DNA from: Apium graveolens
Lineage: Eukaryota; Streptophyta; Magnoliopsida; Apiales; Apiaceae
DNA: 64,000 nt
NCBI RefSeq assembly: GCF_009905375.1
Contig: NC_133655.1
Location: 165,500,967 to 165,564,966, forward strand
Direction of reading: 5' to 3'
Part shown: piece by piece, positions 1 to 11,326 of the stretch
How positions within the stretch are numbered: position 1 is the first letter of the stretch
Layout of the letters: each line of letters begins with the position of its first letter
Translations under genes and position numbers: made by a program
The notes under the pieces: generated by a model
Told to the model about the DNA's origin: nothing
The model's database searches: none
The model's input: only the letters and a program-made list of their open reading frames with translations

Positions 1-85
1 CCTAGATACGCGCAATCATGCATGCTTATTATGTCTAATTATTGCATGGTCATTCAAATAGTCTCTTCAACTTCCATATTTTCTC

Positions 86-93
86 TATAAATA
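86..93 (+). promoter_or_regulatory. TATA-like box upstream of the short accessory ORF
   Basis: TATAAATA lies about 74 bp before the ATG at 167, followed by a CT/CA-rich leader typical of a plant 5' UTR. A TATA-like box at a similar distance precedes the related ORF of copia-C (about 52027). This is an inference from composition and position only. Confidence 0.4.
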
Positions 94-166
94 CAACCTT
101 TCACTCTCAAAGCTTCTCATAATCCTTCACTCACAAATTTCAAAACACTCATCTTCTTCAATATCT

Positions 167-547
167 ATGGCCATATTTTCACTCTCACATGAAGTCTACC
201 GACCAATAGCAAATCCCAAATATGGGAGGTTATATTTCGATATTGGTCGGCTCAGGGCAGTTTTTCATGGTCAAGACTATCATCACTTTGAAATTCCTCA
301 GACGATTATTGATTGACTGAACTCGGATGATACTGAGTCCCTTCGTTTTTTTCGAATATATATTCATTTTGAAGAGATGAGACGTGCTGATGTGGCTGCA
401 CAAAGGCATCTCATGGAAGAACAACGATGAATCATTTGGCTAGAATTGCAAGAGAATATTATTTCTCTTGCAGACTCTATGTCAAGAATCTTCCATCAAA
501 GGGAAAAGAAGAAGATGGAGGAGGCAAAGAAGAAGGAGCTGGAATAG
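167..547 (+). pseudogene. Short accessory ORF of copia-A (127 codons, two TGA stops)
   Basis: The frame from ATG 167 runs to TAG 545-547, broken only by TGA at 314-316 and 428-430. Its middle and end resemble the short ORF of copia-C at 52111: both have an Ile-Pro pair, then a Phe-Phe-x(3)-Tyr-x-His stretch, then an acidic Glu-Glu run and Arg-rich helix. The first TGA lines up with a Trp codon in copia-C, so it is probably TGG changed to TGA. The C-terminus is very rich in Lys and Glu and probably helical. No signal peptide or membrane segment is visible. I do not recognise the family. Function unknown; its position between pol and ORF3 in two elements argues that it is a genuine element gene. 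Confidence 0.55.
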
Positions 548-1739
548 ATAGATTGTTTAGGGTTTTATTTTAAAATTCTATGAAAATCTTGTATTCTACT
601 TCTTAATGAATGAATATGTATTATCTTCTTTTGCTTCATTACATTACTACTTGTTCACTTCTTGAATGTGTGCTTAAATGTTCTTAAATGTCGAATGTTA
701 AATCAGTACTGCATGTTAGACTTGTGATATTTTTCAAAGTTCATATGACTAAACTGATCTATGTTTAAGCTATATGTGACTACTTGAGTACAGATTGAGC
801 ACTACAGGGAGTAATGGTAATCAATGAAGGAAATTTAAGAAAAGGTTTAATTCTTAATCATTAAGGATTATAATCTTTGAGTGTTGCTTACAATTCAAAA
901 TCTTTGGAAACTTTTGTTTCTGATCAAGAAAGTTGTCCACACTCAATCTCAAATTTCATATATCTTAAATTTCTTCTCAAAATTGAAACACTTAAATTTT
1001 TTTCTCAAATGTTGCCAAAAATCAACTGTCATAATTCATGAATTATGTTCACCACTCAGAAATAACATTTAGTTGGTTAGAGAGTACTTGTTGAGGTAGA
1101 TCTTGATGATACTAACAGAGACACAGAGGTTTCATCAGTCTTTACTGAAGACTCTGTGATAGCTTTCATTAAATACATTTCAAGTGAAAGTTCTTTGCGA
1201 AAAGAACAAAAAGGTTTGAGATCACGGTACATGACAGTAACCTGATCAAATCCTCTCCAATTTAAATGGAGGTTCTCATTATTGATGAACAACAACTTGC
1301 ATAACCACAGTATCTACTGTGAGTCTAATTGTGAATTCACAAGGTATAAATACTGGTATTACTTTATTAGCAATTAATTTAAATACTGATTTAGTTCTTT
1401 CAACATTTATAGTATACTTCTCATGATATAAATCCCGTTGATATGATTACATCTAGACCTTACAAAGGACTACCTCTAGTTGTATGATCACAGATCACCT
1501 TTCTTTAACCACCTCTTTATAGGAAAATCTTTCTGAGCCTTTTTTTTGTGAGATGTGTGAAAAGATTGAGAGAAAAACATAATTTAAGAGAGGCAGGATC
1601 CTTCCTGGCAAAAGGAGAGGTAGATGAGAGATAAGATTTAGTAATCCTTGTGAGGAAGCTATGACTATTAAAAGTCATGAGATGTGTGGTGTGAGGAGTA
1701 GTGAGACTACTTTAAAATAATAGAGAGATTAAGGTTAAA
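548..1739 (+). other. Noncoding stretch of copia-A between the short ORF and ORF3
   Basis: No convincing gene on either strand; the small frames here are short and unsupported. In copia-C the equivalent interval is only about 260 bp. The last bases (1720-1753) end in a TTGCAG that could be a 3' splice site just before the ORF3 frame opens, but no matching donor was established. Confidence 0.5.
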
Positions 1740-2159
1740 TTGCTATATGTTGCAGATGCTCAGAGTACTCAAGGAACAGTTGCTGAACAACAGTCTGTTG
1801 CATCTCAGGAACACTCTGAAATATCAAAGACTATTAATCTCCCTGCAAGTCTAAGTACTAATACTTTCTTGCAGTCCATACATTCTTCTATTTCACCATA
1901 TGAGATAATACCTGTTGTTGCTGAAGACGTAGTAGCACAATAGTCCATTCATAAAGATTCATCCATTTCAGAATCACCACAGCATATTACAGGAACTGAA
2001 GTTCTGGAAGATATTGAAGCTCCAATTCATTTATCTACAATTCTTGAAGATGTGGAGATAACTACTGAAGGTGTTGAAGTTTCTGAAGCCACTGGATCAA
2101 TTTCTCATTCTATTTTGCATACTGAAACTGAAGATGAAATTCAGAAATTAGTGCAATAT
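1740..2159 (+). pseudogene. Copia-A ORF3, first piece
   Basis: An open frame with one in-frame TAG (1941-1943) runs into the Tekay-like insertion at 2160. There is no ATG at its start; the true start may lie upstream or be joined by splicing. The peptide is rich in Ser, Thr, Glu and Val, like the acidic low-complexity N-terminal half of ORF3 in copia-D. Removing the insertion and one copy of AATAT joins this frame directly to the frame at 15228. Function unknown. Confidence 0.55.
2155..2159. repeat. Target-site duplication AATAT, left copy (Tekay-like element)
   Basis: AATAT here matches AATAT at 15223-15227, immediately outside the two LTR ends. A 5-bp duplication is the expected length for LTR retrotransposon integration, and it sets the exact borders of the element. 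Confidence 0.9.
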
Positions 2160-3727
2160 TGTAATAACCCCAATTTTTGGAAATTTTTGAAACCCTTATG
2201 AATAGTGATTTTACAGATTATGCTGAATAAGAAAACTTTTCATGCCACACTATGTAGGGGTTCTGTTATTGATATTCTGAGATTTTATTAGTACTTTATA
2301 TGGTATATAAGTGTATGTAAAGATCGTCAGAATCCAATTTCGAACACTTTGAATTTTTCCCGGAAATCCACTAGATACAGAAAGAATTGAGTATAAGGTA
2401 ACAGGATAAAAATTATTTAAATTAAAGGATTATAAGAGAGGATCATAAAAGGAATATAATATATTGAGAAAGGTTAAGGAAACCCAAGTAATAAGATCCC
2501 GGGTATGATCCCTCAAACGAGAAACGAGAATGAAAGTTAAGCGAACCGTATAACAGATCAGCGGTCATTAGGCAAATAATTAGGAGTTAATCAAGGAGGT
2601 TAGGGATGATGAGGTCATCCAACCAATAAGAAGAGGGCAAGTGAGGGAGGATGACATCACAAGGTGACATAAGCATGACAAGTGGGAAGGATTGGTTGGT
2701 TGATTGTGAGCCACACATTTTTCACCATGGTAAAAATTTAATTTATTTCCAAGACAAAAGGAAGCAACTAACCAACAAATATCATAACACAAATACAAAT
2801 TGAAAGTTGACTTTCCCATTTCAAGAAGAAAGCTCTCGGCTAAAACAAACCCCGCAACTTCAAACTGCCATATCTCCTTCAATACTCACTCAAATGTTGT
2901 GTTCTATAGCTCGTTGGAAAGGTATTGAGATGGCCTACAACTCTTGTTCACAAGTCTCATCCAAATAAGTAAGGTAAGACCCTCATTTGTACAGTTCTTT
3001 CAATCGAACGTTTAGAAACTTTAAAGCCTAACTTTGTGTTCTTGATTTCTTTGGAAAGATCAAGCTTGTAGGAGGCTCCATAAGGCTTCCTAGTAACTTT
3101 CCACCCTCCAAGAAAGGTATAAATCTTCACACCCTTTAGTAATAAGTTTGAATGTTGAGGTTTGGAGATGGTTTGGATGGATGAGTAGTAATTTGAATGA
3201 TAAGCATGATTCGAGCTTAATTGTTAAGTAGTTTAGTTGAATTTGGAGATGTTATAATATATGATTGGATTGAGATCCTTGAGCTTATTATGACTGAAAT
3301 CAGTAGCATTGATGTGTATCTTGAGTTGTTGTTGATTGGTAGTTGGATTGATATGATTTGGAAAGGTAAAAATTTGGGAAATCGCGTAAACATAACCGTC
3401 GTAATGTCCGATATACTTAAGTCTATCCGGGAGCACTCAGGCAAGTTTTCTACCCGTTATACTGTTGTTGTGATGTATATGTGTATATGCATTATCTTGT
3501 GATAAATGCATGATTGTTATTAGCAAATTCTTACGATATATTGGAGCATGTGATACGGTATATATGCATGTCTGTTTCGTAATCTTGATATATATCTGTT
3601 GGTTCAAATGCTTATTAGTTGCATAATACCTATGCTAGAGATAAACGGTAATTTGCATATACCCTTAGAAAAGGGGACCCCAAGGTGAACATATTTCTAA
3701 ACCAGGAGTCGATGTTCCTGAGTATAT

Positions 3728-3760
<33 letters not shown>

Positions 3761-5736
3761 GGATATAGTTTTCAAAACTATTGATAGAATAAGGTTTATT
3801 CGATAACTTTATTTTATTTAATGAATATTATTTGAATATTCATTCAAGGACTTATGACTCTGTTTATTCTATTTAATGATTATTAATTGGATATTCATTT
3901 GAGGATGTATGACTCCGTTTATTTTATTTAATGAATATTATTTATAATATTCATTCTAGGTATTATGACTCCGCTTATTATTTAATAATATTCTTTATTT
4001 TATTAAAGAATAATGTTTCGATAATCAAACTTATTTTCGATTATTCAAATAAAGATTATACTTTCGTATAAGTATATCTTTGGTTATTTAATATTCATTT
4101 CAAGTATGAGTTTTAAAACTTCTACTTCAATTATTTTTATAAAGATTATTCTTTATGGGAATATTATTTAAATAATAATATTCAGATATTTTCTAAATAT
4201 ATTGGGACTGATTTATTTTAATAAATCAGCAGTACTCCAAATATTCTTAAAAATGTTTTCGAGTCTTCAAAATGATTTTTAAAGTTAGAGTGGACCCCAA
4301 AACTCATTTTTATATTTAAGATCTTCCTTTCAAAGGGGATTTAAATACTCTCTCAAAACCTGGGGGATCCAGCTCTGTGGTGTATTTTACATTCGCAACG
4401 TGATTGCTGTTTTGAGAAAACAATTTGATTACTTGCCCAACGTTCGGGAAGTAAGTCCATCTAATTGAGTCGGCATAAGCGACAGGCCGGGGTACGGTCT
4501 ATCAAAGTGTAAGTGGCCGGGTGGCAGTCCATCAACGCGTAAGAGGCCGGGTGACGGTCCAGCACAAGGTCCTTATGTGGCCAGGGTGATGACCGGTGGG
4601 GGATTCATCCATCTACTAGTAGAAAAGGTTACTTAATGGGTATCTTTGCCTGATCAGCAAGATATCGGGTTTATGCCAAAATTCTTTTCTTTCCAAATTC
4701 ATTGGATGTTACAACTCTGTTCATACTTTATATGACAGAGATTTTCAGGAAATGTATGAGATATATATATATATATATGGATATATATATCAGGACTTAA
4801 TGAAGTATCTCGTAACTTCATTATTTATAATGATATTTCAAAGATTGAATCTATTCAAGTCTTATCTTGTAGTCTCATCTGGGTGATGAACTTTGAAACT
4901 GATTATAACTTGAACGGTGGTAGTTCAAGTAGTATTCGGATATAAGTATATTGGAGTATCTTGTAACTTCATCTTTTAAACTTATATCTAGTAAATGATT
5001 ATCTTATGCATGACAAAGATTTTCAGAAAAATGTTGAGACAAGGTTAGATATATGAGATCACCTTGCAATGATATTTTTATACAGTTATTAACTTGAACT
5101 CTGTGTATATTATGCATGGAAGAGGACTTCCAAGATTTTGAAAAGTATATATACATATATACTGAATATTTTGTGACTTGGTCGCGTTAAGATATCAACT
5201 TGGTTCATTTCTTCTTGACCAAGACTTTCATGAGTACTATGAGAATGCTCATATATTGTAAATCACTATACATATTATTTTGGTGGGCTTGTTGCTCACC
5301 CTTGCTTTCTTCTTTCATCACACAATATCAGATAGACAAGATGAACAGGACCAAGCTCCCAATTCGCGAGCAGATAGGAAGAGTTCCGCAGTTTTCTATA
5401 GGCGTTGATGTCGCTGTAGCTGAGGTAGGAACTACCAATAGGCTAGGCTTTCAACTTTTAATGTACCAGATTATGTATATTTATGAATTGTAATAATGGC
5501 AAAGAAATGTAAATTTATTCAGAAACCTTTTTAAGGTGTATTGGCATATAATTGTGGAATAAAACGACTTGTGATTATTTTTGGATATTCAGCTCTGGGA
5601 CTATAACTTGTGGTGTGTGTGTTTATTGTGGGTTCACAGTACAGAGTAGTTGATTGTTTATTAAGATTGGGTGTTATTAAGGGAAATGGAACTCGTGACA
5701 ACCCAGATCCCCGACCCCGGATTTGGGGGTGTTACA
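2160..5736 (+). repeat. 5' LTR of the Tekay-like element
   Basis: Begins TGTAATAACC and ends GGTGTTACA. Compared with the 3' LTR it keeps about 165 bp (about 2288-2451) that the 3' LTR lacks, and lacks about 480 bp that the 3' LTR has at about 12436-12925. It contains AT dinucleotide runs (about 3727-3760 and 4761-4778) and a GC-rich tandem repeat (4485-4600). The small frames inside it are repeated in the 3' LTR and are not genes. Confidence 0.92.
4485..4600 (+). repeat. GC-rich tandem repeat inside the Tekay-like LTR
   Basis: Units starting GGCCGGG or GGCCAGG begin at 4485, 4515, 4545 and 4579 (periods 30, 30 and 34 bp), each followed by a GGT/CAGTCCA-type core. The same block occurs in the 3' LTR near 13980-14090. 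A diverged, reverse-oriented version is found in the minus-strand LTR at about 29040-29170. Confidence 0.75.
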
Positions 5737-5740
5737 GAAG

Positions 5741-5753
5741 TGGTATCCGAGCT
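5741..5753 (+). promoter_or_regulatory. Primer-binding site of the Tekay-like element
   Basis: TGGTATCCGAGCT starts four bases after the LTR end. It matches the TGGTATCAGAGCT initiator-tRNA-Met type site with one change. Confidence 0.8.
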
Positions 5754-5929
5754 AAGCGTTATAAACCTCAGAGATGATGTGACGTTAAGATAATAAGTTC
5801 ACTAAGATAATAAGAACTCTTGCCAAGTTCATAGTCGGGCTACCTAATGTAGTACTGACAGTTAAAACCCTTATGGGAACCCTTATAAATATCGTGATAG
5901 AAGCGTAGTTCGTTATCGTATATGGTAGC

Positions 5930-6215
5930 GGGACTCCGAACCCTGAGGTCGAGGAGCAACAACGCGATGATGTTTTATTACTTATTGGAGATCAGATTAT
6001 GGATCCGATAGAGCGTCCTAACGCGGGATCGGATGATGTTGATATTGAGGATGTAGTGGTTGAGGATGTTGTCCTAGATAGGATTGTTGTTGAGGAGGAT
6101 CCCGTGGAAGATCCTGACAAGAATGAATAAAGGACCACTGTGGAATTGATAACCATGGTTAGGGAAACTACCAGAGGTAGGATTGGTCGGTCACTACCGG
6201 AGGTTCGTTCAAGTT
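5930..6215 (+). pseudogene. gag N-terminal remnant, Tekay-like element
   Basis: A frame through this stretch gives an acidic peptide with a Gly-Thr-Pro-Asn-Pro-Glu-Val-Glu-Glu start and repeated Val-Glu-Asp runs, as expected for the N-terminus of a Tekay-type gag. It stops at TAA near 6128 and is then followed almost directly by RT-end sequence, so most of gag and protease is missing at this place. Confidence 0.45.
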
Positions 6216-7016
6216 CGTAAAGATAGTAGCCCCTTTAACGCGGCTTACTCATAAGACTCAGAAGTTCGAATAGACAGAGAAATGCGAGAACGGATTTCAA
6301 GAACTGAAGCAGAGGTTGGTGACGGCCCCTATGATGGCGTTGCCGGATGGAAAAGGGGATTTTGTGAGGTATAGTGACGCTTCGCATAAGGAATTAGGGT
6401 GCTTCTTATACAGCACAACAAGGTAATCGCGTACGCGTCAAGACAATTAAGGGAATATAAAATTTGATATCCCCACCCATGAGCTTGGGCTCGTGGCAAT
6501 AGTTTTGCCCTAAATATTGGAGGCACTACTTGTATGGAGAGAAGTACGAGATTTACACAAGCCATAAGTGCTCTAGTGCATTTTCACGCAGAAAGAGCGC
6601 AACATACGCCAGAGGAGGCGGTTAGAGCTAATCAAGGATTACGATTATGAGATTCTTTATCATTCAGGGAAAGCCAATGTGGTGGCTGATGCCCTTAGTA
6701 AAAAGGAGAGACTCAAGATGATAATGTCTTTGAGAGTGTTTATAAGAGGTTTTGAGAAAATGGAAATAGAAGTGAAGGTAACCGGAGCCGGTACCGAAAA
6801 GTTGTTTGAGATTGCAATACAGCCTGAATTATTGGAAAAGAACAGATTGTGCTAGAAAAAGTGATGAATGAAGGCAGAGAGCCAACAAATAGATAAGAGA
6901 TTAATACCGAGAAAGATGATAAGGGAATAATGAGGTATTCCTACAGAATTTGGGTTCCAAATGTTCAAGAGCTTAAAGATGAGATCTTAGATGAAAGCTA
7001 GTTTGAGGAATAAGAT
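6216..7016 (+). pseudogene. RT end, RNase H and integrase start, remnant
   Basis: Translations in shifting frames show the family pattern of the end of RT (Lys-Ile-Val-Ala-Pro-Leu-Thr), then RNase H (Ala-Pro-x-Met-Ala-Leu-Pro-Asp-Gly-Lys-Gly, Tyr-Ser-Asp-Ala-Ser-His-Lys, a Trp-Arg-His-Tyr-Leu-Tyr-Gly-Glu block, and Lys-Ala-Asn-Val-Val-Ala-Asp-Ala-Leu-Ser), then a linker leading to integrase. Several frameshifts and stops. The block lies upstream of the gag core at 7195, which is not the normal order. Confidence 0.7.
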
Positions 7017-7194
7017 TTAGAGCAAACCCTGAACGTGATAGTGAGGGAGGTCGCCATCAAGATAGAAGGAACCCATAACATGATGAAGTGGAAAATGAGG
7101 ATTTAAAATATGTAGGATGACCCCGATTATGGGGAGGAGGAGGGAATGTTCAGACTAAGGAAACAGAAGTCGAGTAAGGAAAGGAGACCCGAGA

Positions 7195-7640
7195 CGGTAC
7201 TCCTATACGAAAATTTATGGACCTTTCTAGAAAGAACTTAGACTATTATCCCCAACCACCAACTTCAGGAAACAATGCGGTAGGAAATTCTTTCATGACC
7301 TTTAAGTCGTTAAGCTCTCAGAGTTCCAAGGAACAGGTTGACCCAGTCGAGGCAAGAGCCTGGCTAAAGGAAATATAGGAATCATTTGAGATTCTAAATG
7401 ATTGACGAATCACAAAAGACTATTTTTGTCACTTACCCTCCTAAGAGAGAGGCCACCCGCTGGTGAAAGGCCAAGGAAGGCACGGAGCAAGAGATTATAA
7501 TAAACTGATTTAAGTTCAGTCAACTGTTTTCAAGAAAGTACTTCCCAAGGTTATGGAGATAGTGTAAAAGCTTTAGAGCCAGAACAAAGGCACACAAATA
7601 TGATGAATTATGAATCTAAGTTGTAAAAGTTGTCAAGATT
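7195..7640 (+). pseudogene. gag capsid-core remnant, Tekay-like element
   Basis: Two frames together show the gypsy gag capsid pattern: an Asp-Pro-Val-Glu-Ala-Arg-Ala-Trp-Leu segment, then Phe-Glu-Ile-Leu, a Thr-Tyr-x-x-Lys-x-Glu-Ala-Thr-x-Trp-Trp segment, and a Phe-Ser-x-Lys-Tyr-Phe-Pro segment. These are hallmarks of the capsid-like domain PF03732 (retrotransposon gag). Multiple stops and at least one frameshift. It follows rather than precedes an RNase H block. Confidence 0.7.
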
Positions 7641-10480
7641 CGTTCTGAGGACACGAATCCAGAATGACGGGATGTTTGAAATCAATGCTTATGTTGTGTT
7701 GGTTCATGAAATAATGATAAGAGAAAGGAAAATAAAAAGAAACTGAAGTGGAAAGGAATATAAAGGCAATAGAGTTTGAGGAATGATAAGGGAGTTGGGT
7801 ATGAGGAAACCCTAAAGACTCGTACCAATAGAAATAGAAAAGTATGTAATCGTCTGGATGAGGGTGATTCACCATGAGTTAAAATTGATGGTTGAAGGCA
7901 TAAGAGATACATATATTTTATCCCCTGTAAGTTGGGAGGATTCGAGGAAACCCTGAGATAGTTCGAAGGATAAATAATGAGATGCAGATAGACGGAGGAG
8001 ACAAGGAAGTAAGAAATTAGGAAAATAGGATAAAGGAAGTGACCTTCAAGAATGTGAAGTATATGTAAGACTGGTGGCATGATACCCAGGAAGGGAGACA
8101 CCGGGAATGAGAGATATCCCAACATTGAGATGACTGTTGAAATAAACAACAAAAGTAAATAAGGAATTATTAAGAAGAGGTTCACGTTGAACAAGACCAA
8201 TATCTTCCAGAACATCCTTGTTATTATTACCAAATTAGGCAAGAAAAGCGGATAACCGTTGTTATCTTTTGGAGGCCATATTGATTGACCTCATTTTGAA
8301 TACAGATGTTATTGTGAAATTAGGCATATACTATCGAGGTGGGAATGATTGAATAAGACACCCTTATCAGGGATATATGACTTGATTTATCCATGGAAGG
8401 ATGCATGTACCTTTTTAAAGGTGGAATTAAGGATAGAACATCGGTAACTTAAAACGAATCCTATGGGAATGCATAAAGGTTGGCATTTCACCCTTAATAG
8501 GGATAGTATGAGTTTTGACAGCATGAATTGGAAAGGATTAAGGTAATAACAACCTTTAAGAATCAGTGGAGAAATTTTTTTCAGAAGTATATAGACAATG
8601 ATTCTGGTATTAATAAATGGTATCTTGATATGTCCTGTATCTAGGGAATACATGAGGAACGATTCAAGAATAACCTTAGAGGTTTTATAAGGAGAAAGGT
8701 AATATTCAAAATTCTCAAGAATAAAAATGTGGATAAAGGAAATATGACATAATTATAATGATGCCAAGTGGGGCACGTGTTAAACCACGAGAAAGTATGG
8801 ATCGAACCAGGAATGGTCGAAATTGTTCAGGGCAATTAGGACTTAAGATAAAAGATGTTCTAAGTATGATTGAGAGTCAGTTGTGACAGTGATTAACCTC
8901 TAAAGACTGAGGCAATAACTTATGGAAAAATGGTGATATTTTTTTTTACTCATCAGATTTTAAGGAAAACGTCTTCACATAAGCTGTGATTGAAATGAGG
9001 TAGAAAATTTATTTGGTGGTGGTTAAAATGACATTGACTGTAAGGAAATTTTACTATCGGGAAAGGCCAAAGAGGTGGTCGACACTTTAAAGGTAAGAGG
9101 ATAATTATAGGCGCTTGTGCCAAAGGAATACAGTGATGATGGTTAAAGCTATGAAGGTTGTATTATGGTTTGGAAGATTGACATTCCTTCTGATGATTGT
9201 GCAATACCCAACCGTAATAGTAGTTGGTAAAGGTTTAATTCGTGTAATCGCCATGAGCGGGCTATCTATCTCAGAAGATACTATCTTGAGATAAGCCAGG
9301 ACCATATTTCAAAAAGGACTAGATGAACCCTTGAGTTAAGTCTTCTATTTAAGGCATACGATTAAGAATGGTATTAACCTGCTATCGTTGCTTTGACTGA
9401 AACCCTTCTGCAATTTTACCTACTTCATGTCATGAAAGTACGTCAGAGTTTAGAGTGTTCTTCATGAATTATGATTGGTGGTTATGTTAACTCCTTAGAA
9501 GTATTCTATATGACATGTATGGACTCCGTATGGTTAGATATTAAGATTTCATGGGAAGTGAATGACGATAGTAGGTCAGTGGTAGACCATAGTAATGCAC
9601 CAATGATTCTGCGAGTAATGAGCTGATTACAACCGTGAGAGTTGTATTGGAATGGATGTTGAGATTGAGTACCACTAATCGGGTCGTGGTAGTGTATAAG
9701 TTAACATTGATAGACTAATTAAGTAGAGTATCTACCTATTGAATATTTATTCCCTCTTATGAAAAGAGAGTCGTATTACTATATGAGGAAGGTTGCGGTG
9801 CAAGCATAAAATTCTAGTAACGATGATGTCTAGAATGAGATCTCAGATTCGATTTTCGATATCGAGGGAGTTTCAAAGGTGATTATGTATAAGTTCAAGG
9901 AAGAGCAAGGGTCCATAGAATGATGGACAGAATAGCAAAAATATTTAGGCATGTGAAATACGATGCTATAATACTTGATGTTGATATAAATACATATATG
10001 TTTTGTTCTCCTATGGCAAACCTCTATAGTTCAGAGGTAGGTTCCAAGCCAGATATTTGGTGGCAATATATTTTTTTATATATACAATTCTCTTCAATTC
10101 ATTTTTTTTCTCTCATTTTCATTTCATGTAAGTTGAGAAGAACAACCCTTCCAGAAGGGGAGGTATTGCTGAATGACTATCTATCTGTGTGATAGAAGCC
10201 TAGTAGGATACCACATGTTGTTTAATTGCTTGTCAAGTACTAAAGGCTGGCCACCTTCTGTACTAACTATGCGATATAACAAGTGTTCATGATCATAGTG
10301 ATCTCTCAATAAATCCTTTTACTTCTATATGAAGGACTAAGCTTTCGAAGATAGAAGCAGCTGAAAAAGGAGTAGTAAACTTGTGGTGGTATTCGGAATG
10401 GAAACACATTCGTGATACTAAGGTTGACGAGGTTATTAAAAGGTTATAGAACGCTAACGAGCAAAAGTGTAACCAGGATA
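7641..10480 (+). other. Heavily decayed interior of the Tekay-like element
   Basis: No frame longer than about 90 codons reads as a known protein on the plus strand. Short stretches hint at RT sequence (around 8220-8800) but I could not align catalytic motifs. The 186-codon hydrophobic minus-strand frame at 7682-8242 looks like a chance frame opposite purine-rich gag-like sequence. I annotate this as pol remnant by position only. Confidence 0.4.
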
Positions 10481-11300
10481 GTATTATGTACGGAAGATAG
10501 TAACGCTTACGAATTAGAAAAGAATGAGTATTGAAAAGAAAAAGCTATAACGCTAGAAGCTATAATGAGAGTCTGTGCAATAGACATGAAAGAAATTGGA
10601 ATGATCACTTAACACAGATTGAGTTTTCTTACGATAATAGATCATATGTCAGTATTGAGATATCGCCTTATGAGATCCTTGAGGGAAGACAATGTCGATC
10701 TCCCTTATGTTAGGATGAAGCTGTAGAGCGCAAGATGTTCGGACCCGCAGTAGTCCAAAGGACCAAGGATATAATATATCTAATCAGAGGACAACTAGTA
10801 GTAGCCCAAGATGGACATAAGAAGTATGTTGATTTGACACGAAAGGATAAAGAATAGGAAGTAGGGAACCTAGTGTGTTTAAAGGTATCCCCTTGGAAAC
10901 CCTTGGAAAGGATTGATGGGGTTCGGAAAGAAAGGAAAGCTAAGTCCACAATTTGTCGGACCCTTGGATATACTAAAACATATTAGGAAGTTAGCATACG
11001 AGCTAGCCCTACCCCCGAACCTGTAGCAAGTTCATAACGTGTTCCACGTATCAATGTTAAGGAAGTGTAATTCGGATGCCAGATAAATAGGGGCATATGA
11101 GCATATAGACATGCAACCCGACGTAACCTAAATGGAGCAACCAGGAAGGGTTATAGAGTGAAAAGGAACAAATGCTTAGGAGAAGAGTTATCAAACTAGT
11201 CAGAGTTTGATGGTAGAACCACAATGTAGGAAAATTACGTAAGAGTTAGAAAGTGCAATGCTAAGAGAGTATCCCTATTCATTTTCTATCTGATTCCGGG
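10481..11300 (+). pseudogene. Integrase C-terminal half, Tekay-like element
   Basis: The frame at 10531-10713 carries the integrase segment Asn-Trp-Asn-Asp-His-Leu, Glu-Phe-Ser-Tyr-Asp-Asn-Arg-Ser-Tyr, and a Ser-Pro-Tyr-Glu-x-Leu-x-Gly-Arg-Gln-Cys-Arg block. It is followed in the same region by Val-Gln-Arg-Thr-Lys-Asp-Ile, a Lys-Val-Ser-Pro-Trp-Lys block and a Val-His-Asn-Val-Phe-His-Val-Ser-Met-Leu-like block in another frame. These are the integrase core end and the GPY/F-type C-terminus; the last part should hold a chromodomain in this lineage but is too broken to confirm. The catalytic Asp residues are not preserved here. Confidence 0.75.
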
Positions 11301-11313
11301 ACGGAATCCTTTT

Positions 11314-11326
11314 AAGGAGAGGAGAC
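11314..11326 (+). promoter_or_regulatory. Polypurine tract of the Tekay-like element
   Basis: AAGGAGAGGAGAC lies directly before the 3' LTR start at 11327, the position expected for the plus-strand primer. Confidence 0.75.

Noticed and set aside
3221..3502. Small frames in the Tekay-like LTR (both strands), repeated at 12238-12513
   Set aside because: They exist twice because the LTR is duplicated; the translations lack domain features and differ by LTR indels.
7682..8242. A 186-codon minus-strand frame, very hydrophobic, that could be read as a membrane protein
   Set aside because: It lies opposite purine-rich decayed element sequence, which gives Phe/Leu/Ser/Pro-rich antisense frames by chance. 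No known family, and no copy elsewhere in the window.
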